A model generated the notes under the pieces. It did no database searches and was not told where the DNA came from. It saw only the letters and a list, made by a program, of their open reading frames with translations. Of a DNA stretch of 48,199 nucleotides, positions 23,437-31,517 are shown piece by piece. The DNA is from CABQCM01 sp965145485 (GTDB lineage Bacteria > Bacillota > Clostridia > Oscillospirales > Acutalibacteraceae), in the NCBI GenBank assembly GCA_965145485.1, contig CBCTCU010000020.1, positions 1-48,199 on the forward strand. Direction: 5' to 3'. Each line of letters begins with the position of its first letter. Positions within the stretch are counted from its first letter, which is position 1. A program made the translations under genes and the position numbers.

Positions 23437-24236
23437 AAAAGTACCTTTGCTTTTTTCGCATCCGCTTTATTCACTCCCTGCAGTACCGCAGCGCGGCCGC
23501 GGCGGGAGTGGCGACCCAATTTGTGTGGGGCTGGATGGAGCTGTTGGCCTTTCACGCCTTTTATGAGGCCGACCCTGCCGCTTTCCCCATGGAATTTTCG
23601 CACCTCGTGCCCTACGTCTGGCTTCAGCAGGCCTTTTTGGCGCTGTTTATGGTCTGGCTGATGGACGCGGATATTTTTACTGCCATTCAAAGCGGCGGCG
23701 TGGCCTATGAGCTCGCACGGCCGCTGGATGTCTACGCCATGTGGTTTGTCCGTGGGCTGGCCTCCCGCGCGGCTAAGGCGCTGCTGCGCAGCGCCCCCAT
23801 CCTGTTGATCGCGATCTTTCTTCCCCACCCTTATCGAATGGGAGGCCCGGCCGGTCCGGCTGCCGCGATCTGGTTTGTGCTGACAATGGTGTTGGCCGCG
23901 CTGTGTGTCAACGCTTTTTGCATGCTCGTCTACGTCTCGGCCTTTTATACCATCAATCCCATGGGAATCCGCATCGTGGCGACGACGCTTACGGAATTTT
24001 TGTCCGGCTCGATCATCCCGCTGCCTTTCTTGCCGCAGCCGCTGCAGGCAGTCGTGAATTTGACCCCCTTTGCCGCCATGCAGAATCTTCCCCTGAGAAT
24101 ATATAGCGGCGATATCGCGGGCGGCGATTTGGCGGCGGGGGTGCTGCTGCAAGTCTTTTGGCTGATTGCGATGACGGCTGGCGGCTGGCTGCTTATGAAA
24201 AAGGCCCTTTCCCGGGTCGTCGTGCAGGGAGGTTGA
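23433..24236 (+). CDS. ABC-2 exporter membrane protein (first subunit)
   Basis: 267 aa. The start overlaps the ATPase stop (ATGA), so it is translationally coupled. Six hydrophobic segments are seen (about 25-45, 60-80, 105-125, 140-170, 175-200, 230-252) after a short basic N-terminus, matching the ABC2_membrane_6 (PF06182) permease type. It pairs with the next gene to form the channel. Short motifs such as GVAYELARPLDVYAMW between helices 2 and 3 are typical of the family and contact the ATPase. Substrate unknown. Confidence 0.88.
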   Translation: MKKYLCFFRIRFIHSLQYRSAAAAGVATQFVWGWMELLAFHAFYEADPAAFPMEFSHLVPYVWLQQAFLALFMVWLMDADIFTAIQSGGVAYELARPLDVYAMWFVRGLASRAAKALLRSAPILLIAIFLPHPYRMGGPAGPAAAIWFVLTMVLAALCVNAFCMLVYVSAFYTINPMGIRIVATTLTEFLSGSIIPLPFLPQPLQAVVNLTPFAAMQNLPLRIYSGDIAGGDLAAGVLLQVFWLIAMTAGGWLLMKKALSRVVVQGG

Positions 24237-24239
24237 GGG

Positions 24240-25016
24240 ATGAGGCTGTATTTGCGTTATTTCGCCATTCATTTAAAAAGCCAGATGCAGTATAAGACTT
24301 CCTTTTTCCTTACGGCGTTGGGGCAGTTTTTGACCTCCTTCACCGCCTTTTTGAGCGTCTATTTCCTCTTTGACCGGTTTCATCAGGTCGAGGGCTTTGC
24401 CTTTGAGGAGGTGCTGCTGTGCTTTTCGGTGGTGCTCTTTGCCTTCTCCCTGGCGGAGTGCTTTGCCCGTGGTTTTGATACCTTCCCCTCCATGATCGGC
24501 AACGGGGAGTTCGACCGAATTCTCGTGCGGCCGCGCTCGCTCGTTTTTCAAGTGCTGGCGTCCAAGATGGAGTTTTCCCGCTTCGGCCGTCTGCTACAGG
24601 CCGTACTGATGCTGGCTTTCGCCCTGCCTCGGTGCGATGTGGAGTGGACGGCAGCGCGCGTCGGCGTGCTGTTGCTCATGGTCGTTTGTGGAATGGCGTT
24701 GTTTTCCGGCCTTTTTGTGGTGTATGCCTCCCTGTCCTTTTTTACCCTGGAGGGGCTCGAGTTTATGAATATCTTCACCGACGGCGCGAGGGAATTTGGG
24801 CAGTATCCCTTCTCGATCTACGGCAAACGGGTTCTCGGTTTTCTTACCTATGTCATCCCGTTGGCCCTGTTTCAGTATTACCCCTTTCTTTTTCTCACCG
24901 GGCGCAGCAATTCCCTCCTGTATGCTTTCGCCCCCGTGCTATCGCTGTGGTTCCTGCTCCCGTGCTATCTTCTCTGGCGCGTCGGCGTGCGGCGGTTCCA
25001 GTCCACCGGTTCCTAA
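24240..25016 (+). CDS. ABC-2 exporter membrane protein (second subunit)
   Basis: 258 aa. ATG at 24240, 3 nt after the previous stop and behind GGAGGTTGAGGG. Six hydrophobic segments; the cytosolic stretch GNGEFDRILVRPRSLVFQVLAS after helix 2 is the counterpart of the 'ARPLD' region of its partner and is typical of PF06182 permeases. It completes the three-gene exporter. The last 45 bp of the gene (from 24974) are the first part of a 192-bp unit that is repeated twice more just downstream, so the present C-terminus RRFQSTGS lies within a duplicated segment. Confidence 0.88.
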   Translation: MRLYLRYFAIHLKSQMQYKTSFFLTALGQFLTSFTAFLSVYFLFDRFHQVEGFAFEEVLLCFSVVLFAFSLAECFARGFDTFPSMIGNGEFDRILVRPRSLVFQVLASKMEFSRFGRLLQAVLMLAFALPRCDVEWTAARVGVLLLMVVCGMALFSGLFVVYASLSFFTLEGLEFMNIFTDGAREFGQYPFSIYGKRVLGFLTYVIPLALFQYYPFLFLTGRSNSLLYAFAPVLSLWFLLPCYLLWRVGVRRFQSTGS

Positions 25017-25549
25017 GAGGAGCGCCGGGCGGCGGATTACGGTGACGGCGGCCGCGCGTTTGGGCTATCTATGCTGAATTGGATGGGGCCTCGTCCCCCC
25101 GGGATAGCCGATGGCTCTGTCGTACAAGGCGAGGAAAGACGCGGGCGTATCTGCCCCGTTCTTCCCTGGCGCATCGATGCCCGGCAGTTTCAGTCCACCG
25201 GTTCTTAAGAGGAGCGTCGGACAGTGGATTGCGGTGACGGCGGGCGCGCGTTTCGGTTATCTTTCGTGCATTGGATCAAGGCTCGATCCCACGGGATAGC
25301 CGATGGCTCTGTTGTACAAGGCAAGGGATACCGTGGGCGTATCTGCCTCGTTCTGTCCTGGCGTGTCGATGCCCGGCGGTTTCAGTCACCGGATCATAGG
25401 AGATACTCTGGATGGGACCGCAGGCGTGGTGGTTGCGCGCTGCGGCTTTGCCCATTGCATAGGGTCGGTCGGTAAGGGCGCAAACCAATCGCTCTGTCCC
25501 GCAGGGCGAGGGGATAACCGTGGGCGCATCCGCCCGGCTTTTCCCCCGC
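24974..25549 (+). repeat. 192-bp tandem repeat, three copies, seeded in the permease gene 3' end
   Basis: Copies begin at 24974, 25166 and 25358, a constant 192-bp step. Shared landmarks are CTGGCG.. at each start, TTTCAGTCCACCGGTTCYTAAG (first two copies), GGGATAGCCGATGGCTCTG (first two) and GGGCGTATCTGCC before each next start. The first copy includes the last 42 bp of the permease gene, so copies 2 and 3 carry silent duplicates of the gene end. Copy 3 is most diverged. The remaining DNA to 25786 has no gene. Confidence 0.85.
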
Positions 25550-25786
25550 GGCGGCATCCATGCGGAGGCGCTCGCAAACAAGGCCCCGTATACCAGGGAA
25601 ACAGGGGTTCTCGGCAGGGGCCGTTACGGTGCGGTTAAACACACCTCTTGCGCACTATGTCGCGGTCGCGCCCTGCGGTTCCCTTTTCAATGACCGAGGA
25701 CGATGGATGAATCGGATGGCTCGGGAAAGCGCAATGACAGTCCGGCCTTTCGCAAAACACGGTATGGGCAAAGGAGAAATCACAGG

Positions 25787-26356
25787 ATGATACGTCGTGC
25801 AACAAAAAACGATATTGCCGAGGTAGCCCGGCTGATGCTGGCCCTGTGGCCGCACCATTCCTTTGAGGAGATGCGCAGCGAAGCGGAGGAATCCATGGCG
25901 CGCCCCGACCAGGCGGTCTTTTTGTGCGTCGAAGGGCGCCCGTGCGGTTTTGCCATATGCTCGATACGCCGCGACTGGGTCGAGGGGTCGAGCTCCAGTC
26001 CGGTAGGGTACCTGGAGGGGATTTATGTCGCTCCCGGCAGCCGGCGCAAGGGGATTGCACGCGGGCTGTTGTCTGCCTGCCAGGCTTGGGCGGTCGAGCA
26101 GGGGTGCAGCGAGTTTGCCAGTGACTGCGAGGTAGAGAATGCGGACAGCGAGGCGTTCCATCTGCACTGCGGTTTTCGGGTGGTTTCCCGCATCGTCTGC
26201 TTTATCAAACCGGCGATGGAGGGGCCGACGATAGAGGGGCAAGCGGCGGCATCCCCGAAAGACGGGCGCGCATCGTCGACTCGCTCGCCACGCGATTCGG
26301 AAAAAGGACGGGCTCCGCTGGGTGAGGAGATGAAAATGGAAGAGTCGGATTTGTAA
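25787..26356 (+). CDS. GNAT acetyltransferase, aminoglycoside 6'-N-acetyltransferase-like
   Basis: 189 aa. ATG at 25787 with AGGAG 10 nt upstream. The fold is GNAT, with the acetyl-CoA loop GSRRKGIARGLL near 80-91. The stretch RRDWVEGSSSSPVGYLEGIYV and the following ASDCEVENADSEAFHLHCGF match the AAC(6') enzymes that acetylate the 6'-amine of aminoglycosides. The family's usual length is about 145 residues; here a tail of about 40 residues, rich in Lys, Glu and Ser, is added and may be dispensable. It stands alone between the tandem repeat and the pst promoter, with a good terminator. Resistance is possible, but chromosomal relatives often have other roles. Confidence 0.85.
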   Translation: MIRRATKNDIAEVARLMLALWPHHSFEEMRSEAEESMARPDQAVFLCVEGRPCGFAICSIRRDWVEGSSSSPVGYLEGIYVAPGSRRKGIARGLLSACQAWAVEQGCSEFASDCEVENADSEAFHLHCGFRVVSRIVCFIKPAMEGPTIEGQAAASPKDGRASSTRSPRDSEKGRAPLGEEMKMEESDL

Positions 26357-26416
26357 AATCAACCGCTCGCTCTTGCTCCGCCGGGCGGAATGTAATAAAT
26401 CGGTTGGGCGGCCAGA

Positions 26417-26453
26417 AGTGCGATTTCTCTAGGAAATCGCACTGTACTTTTTT
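26417..26453 (+). terminator. Terminator after the acetyltransferase gene
   Basis: Perfect 11-bp stem AGTGCGATTTC (26417-26427) with GAAATCGCACT (26433-26443), a 5-nt loop, then GTACTTTTTT. It separates the acetyltransferase from the pst operon. Confidence 0.85.
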
Positions 26454-26462
26454 ATAAAGAAA

Positions 26463-26525
26463 TTTTACATTTTACATGTCTTTTACACAGGGCAGGTTTT
26501 CCATTTTACATTCGGATTTTACAAT
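26463..26525 (+). promoter_or_regulatory. Pho-box-like promoter of the pst operon
   Basis: TTTTACA occurs at 26463, 26470, 26481, 26504 and 26517, with a near copy TTTTCCA at 26497. The pair 26470/26481 is 7-4-7, the 11-bp period of Pho boxes. The sites form two similar three-part blocks (26463-26487 and 26497-26523). A -10 TACAAT is at 26520-26525, and the -35 place (26497-26502) holds a repeat instead of TTGACA, as expected for activation by phosphorylated PhoP. Confidence 0.7.
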
Positions 26526-26562
26526 AAGGACAGAACAAATGAGAAAGGATTCGTGAGGAATT

Positions 26563-27474
26563 ATGAGAAAATTGATCACAAGCGTATGCGCGGCTGCCCT
26601 CGTCCTGACCGCCCTTGCCGGATGCAGCGGGGAGGGTAGCGGTACCCAGTCGAGCGGCTCCTCCGGCGCGTCGAGCGCATCGAATTTTGACACAACCAGA
26701 AATATTTCGGTTGTCACCCGCGAGCAGGGCTCGGGCACCCGCGATGCCTTTATCGAGCTGACCGGCCTGCTGGTATCGGACGATGAAGGCAACGAGACCG
26801 ACACGACGGTCAAAAGCGCCGTCACCCTCAACGGTACGCAGGCGGTTATGAGCAACATCGCCGGCAACGAATACGCCATCGGCTATATTTCGCTCGGCTC
26901 GCTCAGCGACGACGTTAAGGCCGTTTCGGTCAACGGCGTGGCTCCAAGCGCCGATACCGTCAAGGATGGTTCTTATGTCATCTCCCGTCCGTTTTATGTT
27001 GCGACGCAGGCTTCGATCAGCGAGGCTGCCCAGGATTTCATGAATTACATCCTCAGCGCCGACGGCCAGCAGGTTATTGAGGACGAGGGGTACATTGCGG
27101 TATCCGATGCGGCTGCCTTTACCAGCTCCAACCCGTCGGGCGAGGTTGTAGTGGCCGGTTCCTCCTCGGTGTCCCCCGTTATGGAAAAGCTCAAGGAGGC
27201 ATATGAGGCCATCAATTCGAACGTATCCATTTCCATCCAGACGACCGATTCCTCCTCGGGCATGAACGCCGCCAAAGAGGGCACCTGCGACATCGGCATG
27301 GCTTCGCGTGAGCTCAAGGACAGCGAGAAAGAGACCCTGACCGGCACCCAGATCGCCATGGACGGCATCGCGGTCATCGTCAACAAGGCCAACCCGACCG
27401 AGAACCTGACCATCGATCAGATTGCCTCGATCTACAACGGCTCTACCACCACTTGGGATAAGGTCGGGCAGTAA
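26563..27474 (+). CDS. pstS: Phosphate-binding lipoprotein PstS, circularly permuted
   Basis: 303 aa. ATG at 26563 with GAGGAA upstream. Lipobox LAGC with Cys21, so it is membrane-tethered outside the cell. It binds phosphate for the PstCAB importer. The order of the two halves is swapped relative to ordinary PstS. Residues 48-190 carry what is normally the second half (NISVVTREQGSGTRDAFIEL, AIGYISLGSL, ISRPFYVAT, DFMNYILSADGQQVIEDEGYIAV). Residues 195-303 carry the normal first half (VVVAGSSSVSPVMEKLKEAY, DSSSGMNAAKEGTCDIGMASREL, GIAVIVNKANP), and the protein ends at IYNGSTTTWDKVGQ, where a classical PstS would continue into the VSREEGSGTRD segment. All phosphate-contact motifs seem present. 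First gene of the operon, behind the Pho-box promoter. Confidence 0.93.
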   Translation: MRKLITSVCAAALVLTALAGCSGEGSGTQSSGSSGASSASNFDTTRNISVVTREQGSGTRDAFIELTGLLVSDDEGNETDTTVKSAVTLNGTQAVMSNIAGNEYAIGYISLGSLSDDVKAVSVNGVAPSADTVKDGSYVISRPFYVATQASISEAAQDFMNYILSADGQQVIEDEGYIAVSDAAAFTSSNPSGEVVVAGSSSVSPVMEKLKEAYEAINSNVSISIQTTDSSSGMNAAKEGTCDIGMASRELKDSEKETLTGTQIAMDGIAVIVNKANPTENLTIDQIASIYNGSTTTWDKVGQ

Positions 27475-27927
27475 GCTGCCCGATTGGAACACTGTCGCGG
27501 GCGCGCAGCAGCCCAGCCTTTCTTCGGGGCGAGGCCGCTGCGGGCCCGTATGCGGCAATAAAGCGTATTCCGTGCAGGATGTGCCGGGGAAACCGGCGTT
27601 GTATGGCTGCTCCCCGCACCGCCTGAACCGTACCATCGACGGCCGACGGCAGAGAAAGGTCCCTCCCCATCGAGGGAAAGGCCTTTGCGATGCCGAGGCA
27701 GGAGGATGTTATGCACCAATCCACTGGGCCCGATCGCAAGGGACCTTTGCTACCGGAACAGTCCGACGAGCCCTGCCCCGATTTTATCCGCGCGCCCTGG
27801 TGGAGCGGGCGGTTTTACACCGGGGCGCACCGGCCGGCTGTCCACATCGACCTGACACGGCGGCCCGCACAGCACACGCCCGGGCAGGCCGGCAAGATCG
27901 ACAATCCACATAAGACAGGGTGACAGC
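27475..27927 (+). other. Long spacer between pstS and pstC
   Basis: About 450 nt inside the operon, unusually long. It holds a weak small frame (27711-27923) and a short hairpin CCCTC/GAGGG near 27661-27676. No terminator with a T-run is seen. It may lower expression of the membrane subunits relative to PstS. Confidence 0.45.
27711..27923 (+). CDS. Possible small protein in the pstS-pstC spacer
   Basis: 70 codons. The reason to list it is an AGGAGG directly upstream of the ATG at 27711 and an end only 4 nt before the pstC start. The product (MHQSTGPDRKGPLLPEQ...GKIDNPHKTG) is Pro/Arg/Gly-rich, matches no family I know and has the composition of translated GC-rich spacer. It could be a translated leader for pstC or chance. 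Confidence 0.22.
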   Translation: MHQSTGPDRKGPLLPEQSDEPCPDFIRAPWWSGRFYTGAHRPAVHIDLTRRPAQHTPGQAGKIDNPHKTG

Positions 27928-28797
27928 ATGAAAAAAGCCAAACATATAAAAGAAATCGTCATGAAGATCGTCTTCCTTATCGCGGCCTTGACTTCGGTGC
28001 TGGCAGTGGCCCTGATCTGCCTGTTTCTGTTTGTCAACGGCATCCCGGCCATGGCCGAGATTGGAATATTCGACTTTCTGCTGGGCCAGAACTGGTCTCC
28101 CGTCGATGTCCCGCCGCAGTACGGCATCTTTCCCATGATCCTGGGCAGCATTTACGTCACGGCCGGGGCCATTATCATCGGCGTGCCCATCGGCGTGCTG
28201 ACCGCCGTTTACCTGGCCCGGTTTTGCCCCAAAAAGGTTTACCGCATTCTCAAGCCGGCTGTCGAGCTGCTTGCCGGCGTCCCCTCGGTCGTGTATGGCT
28301 TTTTCGGCCTGGTGGTGCTCATCCCCTTTATCCGCAACACCTTTGGCGGGGATGGCAGCAGTATTCTGACCGCCTCTATCCTGCTCGGCGTGATGATCTT
28401 GCCCACCATCGTCGGGGTGTCCGAATCGGCCATCCGCGCGGTGCCCGAGAGTTACTATGAGGGCGCCCTCGCCCTGGGGGCCAGCCGGGAACGCAGCGTC
28501 TTTTTCACCGTGCTGCCGGCGGCCCGTTCGGGGATTATGGCGGGCATTGTGCTCGGCGTGGGCCGGGCGATCGGGGAAACCATGGCGGTCATCCTGGTTG
28601 CGGGTAACCAGCCTCAGATTCCCAACAGCCTGCTTTCCGGCGTGCGCACCCTTACGGCCAACATCGTCCTGGAAATGGGGTATGCGGCCGACCTTCACCG
28701 GGAGGCCCTCATTGCCACCGCTGTGGTGTTGTTTGTTTTCATACTGCTGATCAATCTCCTTTTTGCCGTGCTCAAAAAGAAAAGCACCCTGCAATAG
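27928..28797 (+). CDS. pstC: Phosphate ABC transporter permease PstC
   Basis: 289 aa. ATG at 27928 with AGGGTGA upstream. Integral membrane subunit of the high-affinity phosphate importer. Six hydrophobic segments (about 13-36, 68-95, 105-135, 143-163, 195-220, 252-280). The conserved block ELLAGVPSVVYGFFGLVVLIP and the EAA loop YYEGALALGASRERSVFFTVLPAARSGI (contact with PstB) identify PstC. The N-terminal periplasmic loop (GQNWSPVDVPPQYGI) is typical of PstC and absent in PstA. It is followed by pstA after an unusually long 236-nt spacer. Confidence 0.96.
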   Translation: MKKAKHIKEIVMKIVFLIAALTSVLAVALICLFLFVNGIPAMAEIGIFDFLLGQNWSPVDVPPQYGIFPMILGSIYVTAGAIIIGVPIGVLTAVYLARFCPKKVYRILKPAVELLAGVPSVVYGFFGLVVLIPFIRNTFGGDGSSILTASILLGVMILPTIVGVSESAIRAVPESYYEGALALGASRERSVFFTVLPAARSGIMAGIVLGVGRAIGETMAVILVAGNQPQIPNSLLSGVRTLTANIVLEMGYAADLHREALIATAVVLFVFILLINLLFAVLKKKSTLQ

Positions 28798-29033
28798 CGC
28801 CATCCGCAGGGCGCGGCGCTGGGACGGCCTGCACAGCCCTGCCGGCGTCCGCTGCGAGGGGCGGCTGCACGCAAGGGCTTACGGCGGATTCGCATGCAAC
28901 AGGCGCGCGGGGTGGGGCGCGTTTTCACCTGCCGCTTTGCTCGGGCGCTTGCCGCCGTTCGTGCGGCTCGATCCGCCTGTGTGTTCGGTATGGCGTCTGA
29001 TCCCCATTCCCCATCACGAAAGGAAGTTGTGAC

Positions 29034-29921
29034 ATGAAGAGTACCGCGCTGGCGGCTGTCAACCGTCAAAGCTTTGCGCAGAGGATGCGCTCCTACCGCC
29101 GCAGGCCGGGGTCGTTGTTCCTGCATCTGATCACCCTCATTGCGGCGGCTTTAACGGCGGCGGCCCTGCTTTTTCTGATTATCTACATTTTGGTGATGGG
29201 CATCCCGCATTTGACTCCCGAGCTGTTTTCGCTTCATTACAATTCGGAAAACGTTTCTTTCATGCCCGCGATTATCAACACCATCATTATGACCCTCGTA
29301 TCCCTGCTGATCGCCGCCCCGTTGGGGATATTTTCGGCCATCTATCTGGTGGAGTACACCGGGCGGGGCAACCGTCTGGTGGCTATCGTACGCACCACCG
29401 CAGAAACCCTTTCAGGAATTCCCTCCATCGTTTACGGGCTATTCGGCATGCTGTTCTTTGTCACCTATCTTGATTGGGGATATTCCCTTCTGGCCGGCGC
29501 TTTTACGTTGGCGATCATGATCCTGCCGCTGATCATGCGCACGACCGAGGAGGCGCTGCGTTCGGTTCCGGACAGCTATCGGGAGGGGAGCTTTGGCCTT
29601 GGGGCCGGCCGGCTGCGCACGGTATTCCGGGTGGTGCTGCCCTCGGCCGTGCCGGGTATTTTAGCCGGCATCATCCTCGCGATTGGCCGCGTGGTCGGCG
29701 AGACGGCCGCGCTGATTTTTACGGCCGGTACCGTCACCGACCTGCCCAAGAGCCTGATGTCCTCCGGCCGTACGCTGGCCGTGCATATGTACGTGCTTTC
29801 CAACGAGGGGTTGCACACCGATCAGGCCTACGCGACGGCGGTTATGCTGCTGCTTATCGTTTTGTGCATCAACTGGTTTTCGGCCTTTGTGGCCAAGCGG
29901 CTGACCCGTGGGCAGAGGTAA
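29034..29921 (+). CDS. pstA: Phosphate ABC transporter permease PstA
   Basis: 295 aa. ATG at 29034 with AAAGGAAG upstream. Second membrane subunit. A 35-residue basic N-terminus is followed by six hydrophobic segments. TTAETLSGIPSIVYGLFGMLFFV and the EAA loop SYREGSFGLGAGRLRTVFRVVLPSAVPGI are characteristic, as is GETAALIFTAGTV near 225. It pairs with PstC and is driven by PstB, which starts 168 nt downstream. Confidence 0.96.
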   Translation: MKSTALAAVNRQSFAQRMRSYRRRPGSLFLHLITLIAAALTAAALLFLIIYILVMGIPHLTPELFSLHYNSENVSFMPAIINTIIMTLVSLLIAAPLGIFSAIYLVEYTGRGNRLVAIVRTTAETLSGIPSIVYGLFGMLFFVTYLDWGYSLLAGAFTLAIMILPLIMRTTEEALRSVPDSYREGSFGLGAGRLRTVFRVVLPSAVPGILAGIILAIGRVVGETAALIFTAGTVTDLPKSLMSSGRTLAVHMYVLSNEGLHTDQAYATAVMLLLIVLCINWFSAFVAKRLTRGQR

Positions 29922-30089
29922 CGGCTTGAAAATCCGCCTTGGGGTGGCAAATCTGTCACGGAGATGGGCCGCATAGGACAATCGTGCGGCAAGTCAAATG
30001 TACCAGCGTCGATTCGGCGAATATCCTTGGAAGAAAGGAAGCTCTTTGCGCCACAGCAGCAAGCAGTGCCGCAAAAACGGGGTGAATAT

Positions 30090-30839
30090 ATGGATAAATA
30101 TGATATTAAAAATCTGGATTTATACTATGGTGATTTTCATGCCCTCAAATCGGTGAATCTGGGGCTGCCTGCGCAGAAGATCACCGCCTTTATCGGGCCG
30201 TCGGGCTGCGGCAAGTCGACCCTGATCAAGACGCTCAACCGCATGAACGACCTGGTGGAGGGCTGCCGCATCACCGGCGAGGTCCTTCTCGACGGGGAGG
30301 ATATCTACGGGCGCATGGATCCCTACGACCTGCGCACCAGGGTTGGGATGGTTTTCCAAAAGCCCAATCCCTTCCCCATGTCGGTGTACGACAACATTGC
30401 CTATGGCCCCCGCACCCATGGGGTGCGCTCCCGTTCCCGGCTGGACGAGATCGTCGAGCAGTCGCTGCGCGACGCGGCCATCTGGGACGAGGTCAAGGAT
30501 CGCTTGAAAAAAAGCGCGCTCGGCCTGTCGGGCGGGCAGCAGCAGCGACTTTGTATCGCGCGCGCCCTGGCGGTTCAGCCGGAGGTGCTGCTCATGGACG
30601 AACCGACCAGCGCGCTCGATCCCATCTCAACCTCCAAAATCGAAGATCTTGCGTTGGAGTTGAAAAAACGGTATACTATCATTATGGTGACTCATAATAT
30701 GCAGCAGGCTGCCCGTATTTCCGATTACACGGCCTTCTTTTTGCTGGGAGAGGTGATTGAGTTCGGCTCGACCGACCAGGTCTTCTCCATGCCAAAGGAC
30801 AAACGCACAGAGGATTATATTACAGGGAGGTTTGGCTGA
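30090..30839 (+). CDS. pstB: Phosphate ABC transporter ATP-binding protein PstB
   Basis: 249 aa. The ATG at 30090 behind GGGGTGA is chosen over longer in-frame starts because the PstB family begins at this point (MDKYDIKNLDLYYGDFHALK). Walker A GPSGCGKSTLIKTLNRMND, Q-loop VFQKPNPFPMSVYDNIAYGPR (PstB hallmark), signature LSGGQQQRLCIARALA, Walker B VLLMDEPTSALDP and VTHNM switch are all intact. It powers phosphate import and, with PhoU and PhoR, forms the signalling complex for the Pho regulon. phoU follows after one nucleotide. Confidence 0.97.
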   Translation: MDKYDIKNLDLYYGDFHALKSVNLGLPAQKITAFIGPSGCGKSTLIKTLNRMNDLVEGCRITGEVLLDGEDIYGRMDPYDLRTRVGMVFQKPNPFPMSVYDNIAYGPRTHGVRSRSRLDEIVEQSLRDAAIWDEVKDRLKKSALGLSGGQQQRLCIARALAVQPEVLLMDEPTSALDPISTSKIEDLALELKKRYTIIMVTHNMQQAARISDYTAFFLLGEVIEFGSTDQVFSMPKDKRTEDYITGRFG

Positions 30840-30840
30840 T

Positions 30841-31482
30841 ATGCGAAACCGGTTTGATCAGCAGCTCGAGCAGCTCAGCTGCCAGCTCATTGAGATGGGG
30901 GCGCTTATCGAGCAGGCCATCGCCTCGGCGGCCAAAGCGCTGACCGAGCGGGATAAGGCGGCGGCAAAGAAAGCCATCGACGCCGACAGCGAGGTGGATG
31001 AAAAGGAAAAGGAGATCGAGGCGCTTTGTCTCAAGCTGCTGCTTCACCAGCAGCCGGTGGCGGGGGATTTGCGCCTGATTTCGGCGGCTCTGAAAATGAT
31101 TACCGATATGGAACGCATCGGCGATCAGGCGGCCGATATATCCGAGCTGGTGCTGCTGATGGACGGCATGCCCTATGCGGGCGCCGAACACATCCCCGAT
31201 ATGGCGAGGGCCACCATCGGCATGGTGACCGACAGCATCGATGCCTTTGTGCGCCGGGATATGGAGCTTGCGCGCCGTGTCTGCGAGGCGGACGACGTGG
31301 TCGACGACCTTTTTGATAAGGTCAAAGGGGAGATTGTGGCGCTCATCCACCAGAATGCCGACGACGGCGAGCGGGCGATGGATCTGCTGATGGTGGCGAA
31401 ATATTTTGAACGCATCGGGGATCACGCCGTCAACCTGGCCGAGTGGGTGATATTTTCGATTACAGGGCAGCATAAGGCGTAG
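30841..31482 (+). CDS. phoU: Phosphate signalling protein PhoU
   Basis: 213 aa. ATG at 30841 with GGGAGG 10 nt upstream inside the end of pstB. Two symmetrical three-helix PhoU bundles (about 5-105 and 110-210). The metal-binding motifs ITDMERIGDQAADI and AKYFERIGDHAVNLAEW occur one per half. PhoU links the PstB transporter to the PhoR kinase and damps phosphate uptake and signalling when phosphate is plentiful. The next gene, phoP, begins 36 nt downstream. Confidence 0.96.
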   Translation: MRNRFDQQLEQLSCQLIEMGALIEQAIASAAKALTERDKAAAKKAIDADSEVDEKEKEIEALCLKLLLHQQPVAGDLRLISAALKMITDMERIGDQAADISELVLLMDGMPYAGAEHIPDMARATIGMVTDSIDAFVRRDMELARRVCEADDVVDDLFDKVKGEIVALIHQNADDGERAMDLLMVAKYFERIGDHAVNLAEWVIFSITGQHKA

Positions 31483-31517
31483 ATTTCGAATTCTTGCCGG
31501 GTCCTGGAAAGGATGCG

